Of a stretch of DNA of 64,000 nt, positions 17,486 to 26,835 are shown in pieces. The stretch comes from Parathalassolituus penaei. Lineage in GTDB: Bacteria > Pseudomonadota > Gammaproteobacteria > Pseudomonadales > Oceanobacteraceae. Location: assembly GCF_026626885.1 (NCBI RefSeq), contig NZ_JAPNOA010000018.1:62001-126000 (forward strand), written 5' to 3'. Made by a program: the position numbers and the translations under genes. How positions within the stretch are numbered: position 1 is the first letter of the stretch; each line of letters starts with the position of its first letter. Under the pieces are notes generated by a model that had not been told where the DNA came from, did not search any database, and saw only the letters and a list, made by a program, of their open reading frames with translations.

Positions 17486-20371
17486 ATGCTGCAGTATTTT
17501 GATCCCAAGGTTAACCCTGTGGTTGACCACAACCGTGATTACGGCACCAAACCTTCGCTGAGCGAAAAACAGGTTGTGCTGGAAATCGACGGTATTGCCA
17601 TTCAGGTTCCGGAAGGCACCTCGGTGATGCGTGCGGCAGCGATGGCCGATATCACCATCCCGAAACTGTGTGCCACCGATAACCTCGATGCTTACGGCTC
17701 CTGCCGTTTGTGTGCGGTGCAGATTGAAGGTCGTCGCGGTATGCCGGCTTCCTGTACCACACCAGTAGAGCAGGGCATGAAGGTCTGGACCCAGACCGAT
17801 GCGCTGGCCAAGCTGCGTCGTAACATCATGGAACTGTACATCTCCGATCACCCGTTAGACTGTCTGACCTGTCCGGCCAACGGCAACTGCGAACTGCAGG
17901 ATATGGCCGGTGCGGTGGGTCTGCGCGAAGTGCGTTATGGCTTCGAGGGTGAGAACCATCTGGAAGCGCCGAAAGATACCTCCAACCCGTATTTCACCTT
18001 CGATGGCAGCAAATGTATCGTCTGCTCCCGTTGTGTGCGTGCCTGTTCGGAAGTGCAGGGTACCTTTGCCCTGACGCTGGATGGTCGCGGTTTTGCGTCG
18101 AAAATTGCCGCTGGCCAGGATGAAGGTTTCCTCGATTCCGAGTGTGTGTCCTGTGGCGCCTGTGTGCAGGCGTGCCCAACCGCAACCCTGACCGAAAACT
18201 CGGTAATCAGCATGGGTCAGCCGGAACACAGCGTCGTCACCACTTGTGCCTACTGTGGTGTTGGCTGTTCGTTCAAGGCCGAAATGAAAGGCGACAAACT
18301 GGTTCGTATGGTGCCGTTCAAGGGCGGTGAAGCGAACCACGGTCACTCCTGTGTGAAAGGTCGTTTTGCCTTCGGTTACGCCACTCACAAGGATCGTATC
18401 CGTGTGCCAATGATCCGTGACAGCATCGACCAGCCATGGAAAGAAGTGAGCTGGGACGAAGCCATCGGTTTTGCGGCCAACCGTCTGCGCGCCATTCAGG
18501 CTGAACATGGCCGTGAGAGCATCGGTGGTATTACCTCCTCCCGTTGCACCAACGAAGAAGCCTATCTGGTTCAGAAACTGATCCGTACCGCGTTTGGTAA
18601 CAACAACACCGACACCTGTGCTCGTGTGTGCCACAGCCCGACCGGTTATGGCCTCAAGCAGACCCTGGGTGAGTCCGCCGGTACCCAGACCTTTGACTCC
18701 GTGTTGAAGGCGGATTGTGTGCTGGTAATTGGTGCCAACCCGACCGACGCCCACCCGGTATTCGGTTCGCTGCTGCGTCGCCGTCTGCGTGAAGGTGCCA
18801 GCCTGATTGTGGCCGACCCGCGTCACATCGACCTGCTGGATACGCCGCACCTGACCAGTGCCATGCACTTGCCACTGCGTCCGGGTTCCAACGTGGCCAT
18901 GGTGAATGCTCTGGCGCACGTGATTGTGACCGAAGGTCTGGAAGACCTGGATTTCATTCGTGAGCGTTGTGACAACGCTGCTTACCAGCAATGGCGAGCC
19001 TTTATTGCCGAAGAACGTAATTCTCCTGAACAGATGGAAGCGGTCACCGGTGTTAACGCCGAGCTGGTACGTCAGGCTGCCCGTGCCTACGCCAATGCCA
19101 ACAACGCTGCCATTTATTATGGTCTGGGGGTGACTGAACACAGCCAGGGCTCCACCACGGTAATGGGTATTGCCAACCTCGCACTGGCGACCGGCAACAT
19201 TGGTCGTGACGGTGTGGGTGTGAACCCGCTGCGTGGTCAGAACAACGTGCAGGGTTCCTGTGACATGGGTTCTTTCCCGCACGAGCTGCCAGGTTACCAG
19301 CACGTTGCCGACGACGTTGCCCGTGGCCGTTTTGAACAGGCATGGGGTGTCACCATTGATCATGAGCCGGGTCTGCGTATCCCGAACATGTTCAACGCGG
19401 CGATTTCCGGTCAGTTCCGCGCCATGTACGTACAGGGAGAAGACATTGCCCAGTCCGATCCGAACACCCAGCACGTTGAACAGGCGCTGCGTTCACTCGA
19501 CTGCCTGATTGTCCAGGATATTTTCCTCAACGAAACCGCCAAGTTTGCCCACGTGCTGCTGCCGGGTTCTTCGTTCCTGGAGAAAAACGGTACTTTCACC
19601 AACGCCGAACGCCGTATCAACCGCGTACGCAAGGTGATGCCGCCGGTGGCGGGCAAGGAAGACTGGGAAGTAACCCAGATGCTGTCCAACGCCCTTGGTT
19701 ATGCCATGAACTACCAGCATCCGTCTGAAATCATGGCGGAAATCGCCAGCCTGACGCCAAGCTTTGCCGGTGTCAGCTACGAAAAACTGGAAGAGTTTGG
19801 CAGCCTGCAATGGCCATGTAACGACGAAAACCCGCAAGGTTCGCCGATCATGCACGTGGAATCTTTCCCGATTGGTCAGGCCCGTTTTGCGGTTACCGAG
19901 TTTGTGGCGACCACTGAGCGTGCGACCCGTCGCTTCCCGCTGTTGTTGACTACTGGCCGTATCCTCAGCCAGTACAACGTGGGCGCCCAGACCCGTCGTA
20001 CCGAGAACCAGGTATGGCACTCGGAAGACGTGCTGGAAATCCACCCGCACGATGCTGAAGAACGTGGCGTAAAAGACGGCGACTGGCTGGGTATCAGCAG
20101 TCGTGCTGGTCACACCGTGCTGCGCGCGCGCATCAGTGAGCGTATGCAGCCGGGTGTGGTGTACACCACTTTCCACCACCCACACAGTGGTGCCAACGTG
20201 ATCACCACCGATAACTCCGACTGGGCAACCAACTGTCCGGAGTACAAGGTGACCGCGGTGCAGGTCGAGCGTGTAACCCAGCCGTCGGAATGGCAGAAGA
20301 ACTTCCATGACAATCACCAGCGTCAGAACAAGTTCCTGAAAGACGCCACGACTGCGGTGGACCCGTCGTAA
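17486..20371 (+). CDS. fdsA: NAD-dependent formate dehydrogenase alpha subunit, molybdenum catalytic
   Basis: Oxidises formate to CO2 at a bis-MGD molybdenum centre. 961 residues: N-terminal NuoG-like [2Fe-2S] (GSCRLCAVQIEG, about 72), His-Cys3 cluster (HPLDCLTCPANGNC, about 122), two ferredoxin-type [4Fe-4S] motifs (CIVCSRCVRAC about 178; CVSCGACVQAC about 221), then a catalytic core with CAYCGVGCSFK (about 254). The metal ligand is Cys, in CARVCHSPTGYGL (about 380), not selenocysteine. The full length matches other FdsA proteins. The stop overlaps the fdhD start (TAATG). Confidence 0.96.
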   Translation: MLQYFDPKVNPVVDHNRDYGTKPSLSEKQVVLEIDGIAIQVPEGTSVMRAAAMADITIPKLCATDNLDAYGSCRLCAVQIEGRRGMPASCTTPVEQGMKVWTQTDALAKLRRNIMELYISDHPLDCLTCPANGNCELQDMAGAVGLREVRYGFEGENHLEAPKDTSNPYFTFDGSKCIVCSRCVRACSEVQGTFALTLDGRGFASKIAAGQDEGFLDSECVSCGACVQACPTATLTENSVISMGQPEHSVVTTCAYCGVGCSFKAEMKGDKLVRMVPFKGGEANHGHSCVKGRFAFGYATHKDRIRVPMIRDSIDQPWKEVSWDEAIGFAANRLRAIQAEHGRESIGGITSSRCTNEEAYLVQKLIRTAFGNNNTDTCARVCHSPTGYGLKQTLGESAGTQTFDSVLKADCVLVIGANPTDAHPVFGSLLRRRLREGASLIVADPRHIDLLDTPHLTSAMHLPLRPGSNVAMVNALAHVIVTEGLEDLDFIRERCDNAAYQQWRAFIAEERNSPEQMEAVTGVNAELVRQAARAYANANNAAIYYGLGVTEHSQGSTTVMGIANLALATGNIGRDGVGVNPLRGQNNVQGSCDMGSFPHELPGYQHVADDVARGRFEQAWGVTIDHEPGLRIPNMFNAAISGQFRAMYVQGEDIAQSDPNTQHVEQALRSLDCLIVQDIFLNETAKFAHVLLPGSSFLEKNGTFTNAERRINRVRKVMPPVAGKEDWEVTQMLSNALGYAMNYQHPSEIMAEIASLTPSFAGVSYEKLEEFGSLQWPCNDENPQGSPIMHVESFPIGQARFAVTEFVATTERATRRFPLLLTTGRILSQYNVGAQTRRTENQVWHSEDVLEIHPHDAEERGVKDGDWLGISSRAGHTVLRARISERMQPGVVYTTFHHPHSGANVITTDNSDWATNCPEYKVTAVQVERVTQPSEWQKNFHDNHQRQNKFLKDATTAVDPS

Positions 20372-21279
20372 TGAGCGGACGGGCGACTGACAACCCGGCA
20401 CATACCGCGTTTGCGGTCACTCGCTGGCAGGGTTCTGCGCCGTTGGCGGCGCAGGATCAGCTGGCCGACGAAGTAGCCGTGGCGCTGGTGTTTAACGGTT
20501 TGTCGCATGTCGTGATGATGGCCAGCCCCACCGCATTGGCAGACTTTGCGTTGGGGTTCAGCCTGTCGGAAGGCATTGTCAGCAGCCCTGAGCAAATCTA
20601 CGGCATCGATATCGTCAGCCGAACCGTTAATGGTGAGTTGGGGATTGAGGTTCAGGTAGAGCTGGCGACCGAGTGTTTTGTGCGTCTGAAAGAAAAGCGC
20701 CGCAACCTCGCCGGTCGTACCGGTTGTGGTTTGTGTGGGGCGGAATCGCTGCAACAGGCGGTTGCTGCTCCCCAGACTGTTCCGGTACAAGCGCTACCAG
20801 CATCGGAGTCCATCGAACGGGCGCTCGGTCAGCTGGTGGGGCAGCAGCCTTTGCAGGCCCTGACCGGAGCGGTACATGGCGCTGCGCTCTGTGATGCGGA
20901 CGGCAATATTCGCCTGTTGCGTGAAGACGTTGGTCGTCACAACGCCCTCGACAAGCTGATTGGTGCCATGACCAGTGCCCGACTGCGTGATGCCGGTGAC
21001 TTGCCGGTCGCTGAGCAGTCGTTTGTGCTGATCTCCAGTCGTGCCAGTTACGAAATGGTCAACAAGTGCTGCTCAACCGGTATTTCAACACTGGTGGCGG
21101 TATCGGCACCAACGGCGCTGGCGGTGAATCACGCTCGTATGGCTGGGCTTAACCTGATCGGCTTTGCTCGTCCGGGGCGTCATGTGATTTACAGCGAAGC
21201 GCTGGCAACCGATAACCACCCGCAACGTTCCTTACATCCAGAACAAGCACAACAATCCGTCTGTGGTCTGGTTTCCTGA
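20371..21279 (+). CDS. fdhD: Formate dehydrogenase accessory sulfurtransferase FdhD
   Basis: Moves sulfur from a cysteine desulfurase to the molybdenum cofactor, which the formate dehydrogenase needs for activity. 302 residues. GRTGCGLCG (about 112-120) carries the two essential Cys; LREDVGRHNALDKLIG (about 185) and SSRASYEMVNKC (about 226) are family hallmarks. Its position inside the fds operon, overlapping fdsA, ties it to this enzyme. Confidence 0.95.
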   Translation: MSGRATDNPAHTAFAVTRWQGSAPLAAQDQLADEVAVALVFNGLSHVVMMASPTALADFALGFSLSEGIVSSPEQIYGIDIVSRTVNGELGIEVQVELATECFVRLKEKRRNLAGRTGCGLCGAESLQQAVAAPQTVPVQALPASESIERALGQLVGQQPLQALTGAVHGAALCDADGNIRLLREDVGRHNALDKLIGAMTSARLRDAGDLPVAEQSFVLISSRASYEMVNKCCSTGISTLVAVSAPTALAVNHARMAGLNLIGFARPGRHVIYSEALATDNHPQRSLHPEQAQQSVCGLVS

Positions 21280-21307
21280 CCGGAAGCCGCCGCACTGGGA
21301 GGTGTAT

Positions 21308-21580
21308 ATGAGTGATAAACAACACGAAAGTGAACAGGACCATCTGGTTCGTATGATCAACCAGATCGCCCACAACAACAGCGCCGCTGGTGATCATGAG
21401 GCCATCGCCGATGTGGTGGCTGGGCATGTGAAAAAATTCTGGCCACGTCGTATGAAAGGCCATCTGGCTGAATGCCTTGATAACGGTGGTGACGTATTGC
21501 ACCCGGCGGCTCGTTTGGCCGGTGAGCGTCTGCGTGATGATGGCCATCTGCAGGATGTGCAACCGCACGAACGCGGATAA
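21308..21580 (+). CDS. fdsD: NAD-dependent formate dehydrogenase delta subunit
   Basis: 90 residues matching the FdsD family (LVRMINQIAHNN ... HVKKFWPRRMKGHL ... LHPAARLAGERL). It helps assemble or stabilise the FdsGBA complex. The ATG at 21308 follows GGAGG at good distance; an in-frame start at 21263 would overlap fdhD and has none. It closes the operon before a tandem repeat and a terminator. Confidence 0.9.
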   Translation: MSDKQHESEQDHLVRMINQIAHNNSAAGDHEAIADVVAGHVKKFWPRRMKGHLAECLDNGGDVLHPAARLAGERLRDDGHLQDVQPHERG

Positions 21581-21589
21581 GCACCGCCT

Positions 21590-21643
21590 CCGGTGTTAGT
21601 TCCAAACCCGGTGTTAGTTCCAAACCCGGTGTTAGTTCCAAAC
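21590..21643 (+). repeat. Three perfect 18-bp tandem repeats
   Basis: The unit CCGGTGTTAGTTCCAAAC occurs three times without any mismatch (21590-21607, 21608-21625, 21626-21643), directly between the fdsD stop and the terminator stem. Perfect identity suggests recent slippage or a young microsatellite-like array in the 3' untranslated region. Confidence 0.95.
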
Positions 21644-21679
21644 AAAAAGGCCCGGCTGATTTCTCAGCCGGGCCTTTTT
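21644..21679. terminator. Bidirectional terminator between fdsD and cupin gene
   Basis: AAAAAGGCCCGGCTGA and TCAGCCGGGCCTTTTT form a perfect 16-bp stem with a 4-base loop. A and T runs at both sides let it end transcripts from the fds operon and from the convergent cupin gene. Confidence 0.93.
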
Positions 21680-21741
21680 GTTTTATCGCGATACGGTCAG
21701 ACGGTGCAGTGGGTTGGCACGGCACCGTCATGTGCCGGTTA

Positions 21742-22086
21742 TCAGGCGAATACGAAGTACTTGCGAACGGTTTCAACCACTTCCCAGGTACCTTTCATGC
21801 CTGGTTCGATCACAAACACGTCACCGGCTTTCAGGTGTTTAGGCTCTTCACCTTCCGGGGTGATGATGCAGTAACCATCCAGAAAGTGGCAGAACTCCCA
21901 CTTCTCGTAGTTCACCTCGAACTTGCCTGGGGTGCAGATCCAGGTACCCATGATCTTGCTGCCGTCGGCTGACAGGTAAGCGTTCAGGTTCACAGTGTGC
22001 GGGTCGCCGCCGATACGCTTCCACTTGGTGGCATCCACCACCGGAGTCGGGCAGGTTTCACGCAGAACGGTAATAAAATCAGACAT
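21742..22086 (-). CDS. Single-domain cupin protein
   Basis: 114 residues of the Cupin_3 (DUF861) type: one small beta-barrel with WEFCHFLDGYCIITPEG (about 63) and KAGDVFVIEPGMKGTWEV (about 86). The usual metal-ligand His set is incomplete, as in other members of this subgroup, so enzymatic activity is uncertain. GGAG precedes the ATG. It faces the fds operon and shares its terminator; no functional link is evident. Confidence 0.8.
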   Translation of the reverse strand: MSDFITVLRETCPTPVVDATKWKRIGGDPHTVNLNAYLSADGSKIMGTWICTPGKFEVNYEKWEFCHFLDGYCIITPEGEEPKHLKAGDVFVIEPGMKGTWEVVETVRKYFVFA

Positions 22087-22297
22087 CTCAGCTCCAGAGC
22101 GAAGGATAAGTGATTGGTCATTCTAGGGAGGAAGGATAGGGTGGGTTTGTCTGTTGCCGACCTGCTCGTGAGGGATGACGTCGGTAATGTGTAAATCGCA
22201 AGCGAGCCGTCGGGCGTCAGTTTCAGAGCGGGAATCTGGTTTATGATTCGGCTCATTGGCGCTGTCTGGCGCAGTGTTCGCTTTTACAGGATCTGAC

Positions 22298-23173
22298 ATG
22301 GAACTGATCAGAAAACGGATTGAAGCCCAGGTGATGAGCCTGACCGGCTTGTCGTTGAATACCATTGATTACGAAAACCCGCCGGGTGATCCCGGCCTGT
22401 TTGGGCAGGATGCGGTGTGCTGGCGGGTGCACAGTGATTTCCCCTCAATGCTCTGTGGCGGCATCGGTGCCCTGATGCTGCAGATGATGCATCCGCTGGC
22501 GCTGGCGGGCGTCTGGGATCACTCCAACTTTCGCGCGGATATGCTCGGGCGACTGCGGCGTACCAGCCAGTTTATTGCCGGAACAACCTTTGCCGCGACC
22601 GCTGATGCCAATGCCTTGATCAGCCGGGTGCGGCGAATGCACGATCAGGTGTCTGGTATGCATCCGGACGGTCGCTCGTATTCAGCCAACGACCCGGAAT
22701 TACTGACCTGGGTGCATGTCGCCGAGGTGCGCAGTTTTCTGACCTCTTACCTGCGTTACCGTAATCCGGATATGAGCCTGGCTGATCAGGATCGGTATTT
22801 TGAAGAAGTGGCCCTGATCGCCGAGCGGCTGGGGGCGGTGGATGTACCGAAATCCCGCAAGGCGGTGGATGACTGGATCCAACAACGCCGTCCACAGCTG
22901 GTGTTTGATGAACGCACGGCTGAGGTGCAGCAGTTGTTGTTGAATGCCCCGGCTCCGAATGTGATGGCCAGGCCGGTGGGGTATCTGATGACGCAAGCCG
23001 GTTTGTCGTTGCTGCCGGATTGGGCGCAGGACATGGCCAGAATTCGTTTTTCCCCACGTCAGCAATGGCTGATTGATACCGGCATGAAAGGGTTGGGTGG
23101 CACACTGCGCTGGGCGATTCGTAATGGTGCCTCGAACCGGGCGAGACGGCGGATGGCTGCGCGTCCCGGATGA
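22298..23173 (+). CDS. MpaB-type (DUF2236) oxygenase-family protein
   Basis: 291 residues. QMMHPLALAGVWDHSNF (about 66-82), RRTSQFIAGTTFA (about 88) and LTWVHVAEVRSF (about 143) are hallmarks of the DUF2236/MpaB family, whose best-known member is a membrane-bound oxygenase acting on terpenoid chains; conserved His are likely heme ligands. The ATG at 22298 was preferred to upstream starts lacking ribosome sites. It stands alone and is followed by the first structured repeat. Confidence 0.78.
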   Translation: MELIRKRIEAQVMSLTGLSLNTIDYENPPGDPGLFGQDAVCWRVHSDFPSMLCGGIGALMLQMMHPLALAGVWDHSNFRADMLGRLRRTSQFIAGTTFAATADANALISRVRRMHDQVSGMHPDGRSYSANDPELLTWVHVAEVRSFLTSYLRYRNPDMSLADQDRYFEEVALIAERLGAVDVPKSRKAVDDWIQQRRPQLVFDERTAEVQQLLLNAPAPNVMARPVGYLMTQAGLSLLPDWAQDMARIRFSPRQQWLIDTGMKGLGGTLRWAIRNGASNRARRRMAARPG

Positions 23174-23225
23174 CGCCTTCGGCTCTTCCGGGCTACGTGT
23201 GGTGGTTCAGTGGCTGGGTTGTCCG

Positions 23226-23473
23226 CTTGTTAATTGGCCAGGCCTTTTGCCCTCTTGGGGGACCTTGTCCCCCGGCCGGGCGGGCCTCCTCCTGCTTTTG
23301 CCCGCTGGGCTCGTATTCCCGGTATTTCCCGACAACGGCGTTTCGACCCCGGCCAGATGGCACATCCCTGTGCCAACGGGCCTTGCGGGGCATCCATGCC
23401 CCGGCTGGGTCGGCCGTTGCGGTGAATCCCGGCTCGCCCAGATGGGCAATTAACGGTGGCCAGCTGCGCTGGG
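23226..23473 (+). repeat. Structured compound repeat, copy 1
   Basis: Core from CTTGTTAATTGGCC to GCTGGG. It has the GGGGGAC-CTT-GTCCCCC hairpin, a hairpin with TGGCACA-TCCC-TGTGCCA, GGGGCAT-CC-ATGCCCC and the closing CCAGC-TGC-GCTGG stem. The outer GGCCAG/CGGGCC arm has one mismatch here, which looks like an intermediate between the two paired states seen in other copies. Lies after the MpaB gene and before the convergent regulator. Confidence 0.9.
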
Positions 23474-23502
23474 TTAAAACGGTGTGTTGCTGAATGCTGC
23501 TC

Positions 23503-23537
23503 GCCCGACGCCCGACGCCCGACGCCCGACGCCCGAT
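23503..23537 (+). repeat. GCCCGAC heptamer array (about 5 units)
   Basis: Four perfect units and a fifth ending in T, following copy 1 and ending 23 bases before the stop codon of the convergent regulator. Confidence 0.9.
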
Positions 23538-23560
23538 CCGAGCGCGGCCCGGCCCGACGA

Positions 23561-24322
23561 TTATTTGATCAGCGCAATTCTTCTCAGCGACCGCTTGGCG
23601 TTGCTTTCAAATCTCGAGCTCTGTTGCAGGGTTTCTTCTACAAACGCGAGGTGGTTGTTGACGGCCTGGCGGGCGGCGTTGGCGTCGCGCTTGAGGACGG
23701 CTTCACACAGCGAGCGGTGTTGTTCGAGGATTTCTTCGCGGCGACCTTCTTCGGTGTAGAGGTAGGTGAGGTTGGTGGCGATGGTCTGTTTGAACAGGCT
23801 GAACAGCGCCCGCATGCTGTGGAGCAGGACGGCGTTGTGGGAGGCTTCGGCAATCGACAGGTGAAAGCGCCAGTCGAGTTCGGCTTCGGCTTTGGCGCCG
23901 AGGCGTTTGTTATGGCCGTCGAGCCATTCGTTAAAACGACGCTGGATGATTTCGTGGTCTGATTCGGTGGCGCGTTCGGCGGCGTAGTGGGCTGCCACTT
24001 CTTCCATCGCGTGGCGGAATTCCAGCAGGTCGTAGTTGAACTCCGGGTGGGTCTGGAACAGGCCCATTAACGGGTCGGCCAGCGACATTCCCAGTTGTTC
24101 GGTTACAAACGTGCCGCCGCCCTGACGGCGCGTGACCAGTCCTTTGGCTTCAAGCTTCTGCAGCGCTTCTCGTACCGAGGGACGCGACACTTCAAACTGG
24201 GTGGCCAGATCACGCTCAGGTGGCATTTTTTGCCCCGGTTCCAGGCTGCCTTCAATGATCATGGATTCCAGACGCTCGGCGATGATTTCCGAAATCTTGC
24301 GACTCTGGATACGTTCAGACAT
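23561..24322 (-). CDS. GntR/FadR-family regulator (PdhR/LldR-like)
   Basis: 253 residues. The winged HTH (about 8-75: KMPPERDLATQFEVSRPSVR, EALQKLEAKGLVTRRQGGGT) is very close to PdhR/LldR, followed by an FCD ligand-binding domain (about 95-225) with conserved metal/acid-binding residues. Divergent from lutABC and next to a PdhR-type operator, so most probably a lactate- or pyruvate-responsive repressor. The ATG at 24322 has GGAG upstream; a GTG at 24331 is less likely. Confidence 0.88.
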   Translation of the reverse strand: MSERIQSRKISEIIAERLESMIIEGSLEPGQKMPPERDLATQFEVSRPSVREALQKLEAKGLVTRRQGGGTFVTEQLGMSLADPLMGLFQTHPEFNYDLLEFRHAMEEVAAHYAAERATESDHEIIQRRFNEWLDGHNKRLGAKAEAELDWRFHLSIAEASHNAVLLHSMRALFSLFKQTIATNLTYLYTEEGRREEILEQHRSLCEAVLKRDANAARQAVNNHLAFVEETLQQSSRFESNAKRSLRRIALIK

Positions 24323-24444
24323 GTAGGGCACTCCGCGTCAGGCGTTGGGTTATTTGGATCATGGAAGGACAGATAGCTGCAAAAACACGTTCCGTGGTTG
24401 ACGGAAAAGAGTTGCGGCGCTAACGTTGCTTTATGAATTTGGGT

Positions 24445-24461
24445 AAATGGTAATACCAATT
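24445..24461. promoter_or_regulatory. PdhR/LldR-type operator before lutA
   Basis: AAATGGT-AAT-ACCAATT matches the known PdhR/LldR palindrome (AATTGGT-3 bases-ACCAATT) with one mismatch. It lies 33 bases before the lutA ATG, between the divergent regulator and the operon, as expected for a repressor site. Confidence 0.7.
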
Positions 24462-24493
24462 TTAAAAAAAGCAACCCTGACGAGTGCATACCC

Positions 24494-25276
24494 ATGAGTC
24501 TTCCTGATCGAATTTATCCCTCTCGCCCTGAACAGGTGTACCTCGTTGGTACTTGCCTGGTTGACAGTTTTTATCCCGATGCTGGTATGGATGCCATTCA
24601 CCTGCTGCAGTCTTGTGGTGTGCAGGTGATTTTCCCGCAAGACCAGAGCTGCTGCGGCCAGCCGGCCTGGAACTCTGGCTACGAAGACGAAGCCCGTGCG
24701 GTGGCCCGTACCCAGCTGGAGGCCTTTGCGGCGGACATTCCGGTGGTGGTGATGATGGGTTCCTGCGCCGGCATGATGCATCTGGAGTACCCGCGTGTGT
24801 TCGCCGGTCAGCCAGAAGAAAAGCGTGCATTGGCGTTGGCGGCGCGTACCTATGAGTTCTCGGAATTCATGGTAAATGTGCTCAATTATCAGCCAATGAA
24901 AGATGGTAAGACCAGTTATCAGCCGCTGCGTGTGGCGCTGCATACCTCCTGCAGTGCCCGTCGTGGCATGCAGGTGGCGGCTGAACACAAGGCGCTGGTG
25001 GAATCCCTGCCGGGTGTGCAGGTGGTGGAACCGGCTCGTGTCACCGAGTGCTGTGGTTTTGGCGGTACGTTCTCGGTGAAGCAGGGCGATATTTCGGCGG
25101 CGATGGCGGCAGACAAGGCTGATGCCATGGCGGCGACCGGTGCTGATTGTATCGTCAGTGCCGACTGCGGCTGTCTGATGAATATCGGTGGCACGCTGGA
25201 GAAACAGGGCCGTCCGATGGCCACCAAACACCTCGCCACCCTGTTGTGGGAATCTGCTGTGGAGGCCGGGAAATGA
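24494..25276 (+). CDS. lutA: L-lactate oxidation complex Fe-S subunit LutA (LldE)
   Basis: Member of the LutABC complex that oxidises L-lactate to pyruvate. 260 residues with two CCG domains: SCCGQPAWN (about 52) and ECCGFGGTFSV (about 185), which bind an iron-sulfur cluster of the heterodisulfide-reductase type. First gene of an operon whose members overlap: its TGA shares bases with the lutB ATG. Probably repressed through the operator just upstream. Confidence 0.92.
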   Translation: MSLPDRIYPSRPEQVYLVGTCLVDSFYPDAGMDAIHLLQSCGVQVIFPQDQSCCGQPAWNSGYEDEARAVARTQLEAFAADIPVVVMMGSCAGMMHLEYPRVFAGQPEEKRALALAARTYEFSEFMVNVLNYQPMKDGKTSYQPLRVALHTSCSARRGMQVAAEHKALVESLPGVQVVEPARVTECCGFGGTFSVKQGDISAAMAADKADAMAATGADCIVSADCGCLMNIGGTLEKQGRPMATKHLATLLWESAVEAGK

Positions 25277-26835
25277 GCGAAAACCGTATTGAAATGCAGC
25301 AGATCGTGGATCAGGAAGAGCACGATTTTGCCGATATGAAAGCCCGTCATTTCAAGGCGCGGGCGAAAATGGCGCTGGAAAACGAAACCCTGCGCGCCAG
25401 TTTTCGTGGTGCCAGCGATTTTCTGATGGCCAAACGCAAATCGGTATTCCCGGACGACGAAGAGCTTGAGGCTCTGCGTGATCGTGGCGAAGCCGCGCGT
25501 CAGCGCAGCCTGCAGGATCTGCCCGAGCTGCTGGAAATGCTGGAAGCCAACCTCACCCGTAACGGTGTGCAGGTGCACTGGGCGGAAACCGCCGATGATG
25601 CCTGCAAGATCATTCACGGCATTATGGAAGCCGGTAATGCCAAAACCCTGGTGAAGGGTAAATCCATGGTCAGCGAGGAAATCGAGCTGAACCATTATCT
25701 GGAAAAGAAAGGCATCGAATGTCTGGAAAGTGATATGGGCGAATACCTGGTACAGCTGGGTAACGAAGCGCCATCCCATATCGTGATGCCGGTGATCCAC
25801 AAGAACAAACGCCAGATCGCCCGTCTGATGCACACCCGTGCCACCACACCCGATGGTGAGCCGGTGCCGTACAGCGAAGACGTGGATGATCTGATTGGTA
25901 ACGCCCGGGCGATTCTGCGCGAGAAATTCCGCAACGCCGACGCCGGTCTGTCTGGCGTGAACATGGCCATCGCCGAAACCGGCACCCTGTTGCTGGTGGA
26001 AAACGAAGGCAACGGCCGGATGAGCACCACGGTGCCGCCGATCCACATCGCCGTGACCGGTATCGAAAAAGTGGTGCGCAGCCTCACCGACGTGCCGGAG
26101 TTGCTGACCCTGTTGCCGCGCTCGGCCACCGGCCAGCTGATCACCACGTACGTCAATATGATCTCTGGCCCACGTCAGCCGGGCGAGCTGGATGGTCCGC
26201 AACAGGTGCATCTGGTGCTGGTCGATAACGGCCGTTCCCGTATGTACAACCACCCGCAGTTAAAACCGACCCTGCAGTGTATTCGTTGTGGCGCCTGTAT
26301 GAACCATTGCCCGGTGTACGCCCGTGTCGGTGGTCATGCCTATGGCTCGACCTATCCGGGGCCGATTGGTCAGGTGGTCACGCCGCAGTTGGGGAACGCC
26401 GGTGGTCTGGCCGCCAATGGCGACATGATCAACGCCTGCTCGCTGAACGGTGCCTGTGGTGAAGCCTGTCCGGTGCGGATTCCGCTGCCGGATCTGATTC
26501 GTGAATTGCGTGCCGAAGCCGCCCGTCCGGCCACCGCGACCGCACTGGGGATGCCCGTTCCGGGCACCGGTAGCCGTCGTAACCTCGGCGAAAGCCTGAT
26601 CTGGACCGGCTGGAGCACCATTTACAAGGTGCCGTTCCTGTACCGCACCAGCACTCGTCTGATGGGACTGGGCCGCAGCCTGATGCCGGGCAAACTGGCG
26701 CCATGGACCAATACCCGTTCCATGCCGAAACCCGCTGCTCGCAGTCTGCACCAGCTGGCGCGTGATGCCGGTGTGCCGTCCACAGCAGAAGAAGCCCGTT
26801 ACCAGAACAAGCAGCGTCAGGCGGAGGAAAAATAA
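25273..26835 (+). CDS. lutB: L-lactate oxidation complex Fe-S subunit LutB (LldF)
   Basis: 520 residues. An N-terminal LUD domain (about 60-300; KGKSMVSEEIELNHYLEKKG, MAIAETGTLLLVENEGN) is followed by two ferredoxin-like [4Fe-4S] motifs, CIRCGACMNHCPVY (about 336) and CSLNGACGEACPVR (about 390). The ATG at 25273 overlaps the lutA stop; longer in-frame starts run inside lutA. Overlaps lutC by TAATG. Confidence 0.93.
   Translation: MSENRIEMQQIVDQEEHDFADMKARHFKARAKMALENETLRASFRGASDFLMAKRKSVFPDDEELEALRDRGEAARQRSLQDLPELLEMLEANLTRNGVQVHWAETADDACKIIHGIMEAGNAKTLVKGKSMVSEEIELNHYLEKKGIECLESDMGEYLVQLGNEAPSHIVMPVIHKNKRQIARLMHTRATTPDGEPVPYSEDVDDLIGNARAILREKFRNADAGLSGVNMAIAETGTLLLVENEGNGRMSTTVPPIHIAVTGIEKVVRSLTDVPELLTLLPRSATGQLITTYVNMISGPRQPGELDGPQQVHLVLVDNGRSRMYNHPQLKPTLQCIRCGACMNHCPVYARVGGHAYGSTYPGPIGQVVTPQLGNAGGLAANGDMINACSLNGACGEACPVRIPLPDLIRELRAEAARPATATALGMPVPGTGSRRNLGESLIWTGWSTIYKVPFLYRTSTRLMGLGRSLMPGKLAPWTNTRSMPKPAARSLHQLARDAGVPSTAEEARYQNKQRQAEEK

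Noticed and set aside
18630-18690. Selenocysteine in formate dehydrogenase
   Set aside because: The metal ligand position is a Cys codon (in CARVCHSPT), and there is no in-frame TGA.
17855-19474. 539-codon minus-strand frame inside fdsA
   Set aside because: Antisense shadow of a well-supported catalytic subunit; composition is that of reversed coding DNA with no known domain.
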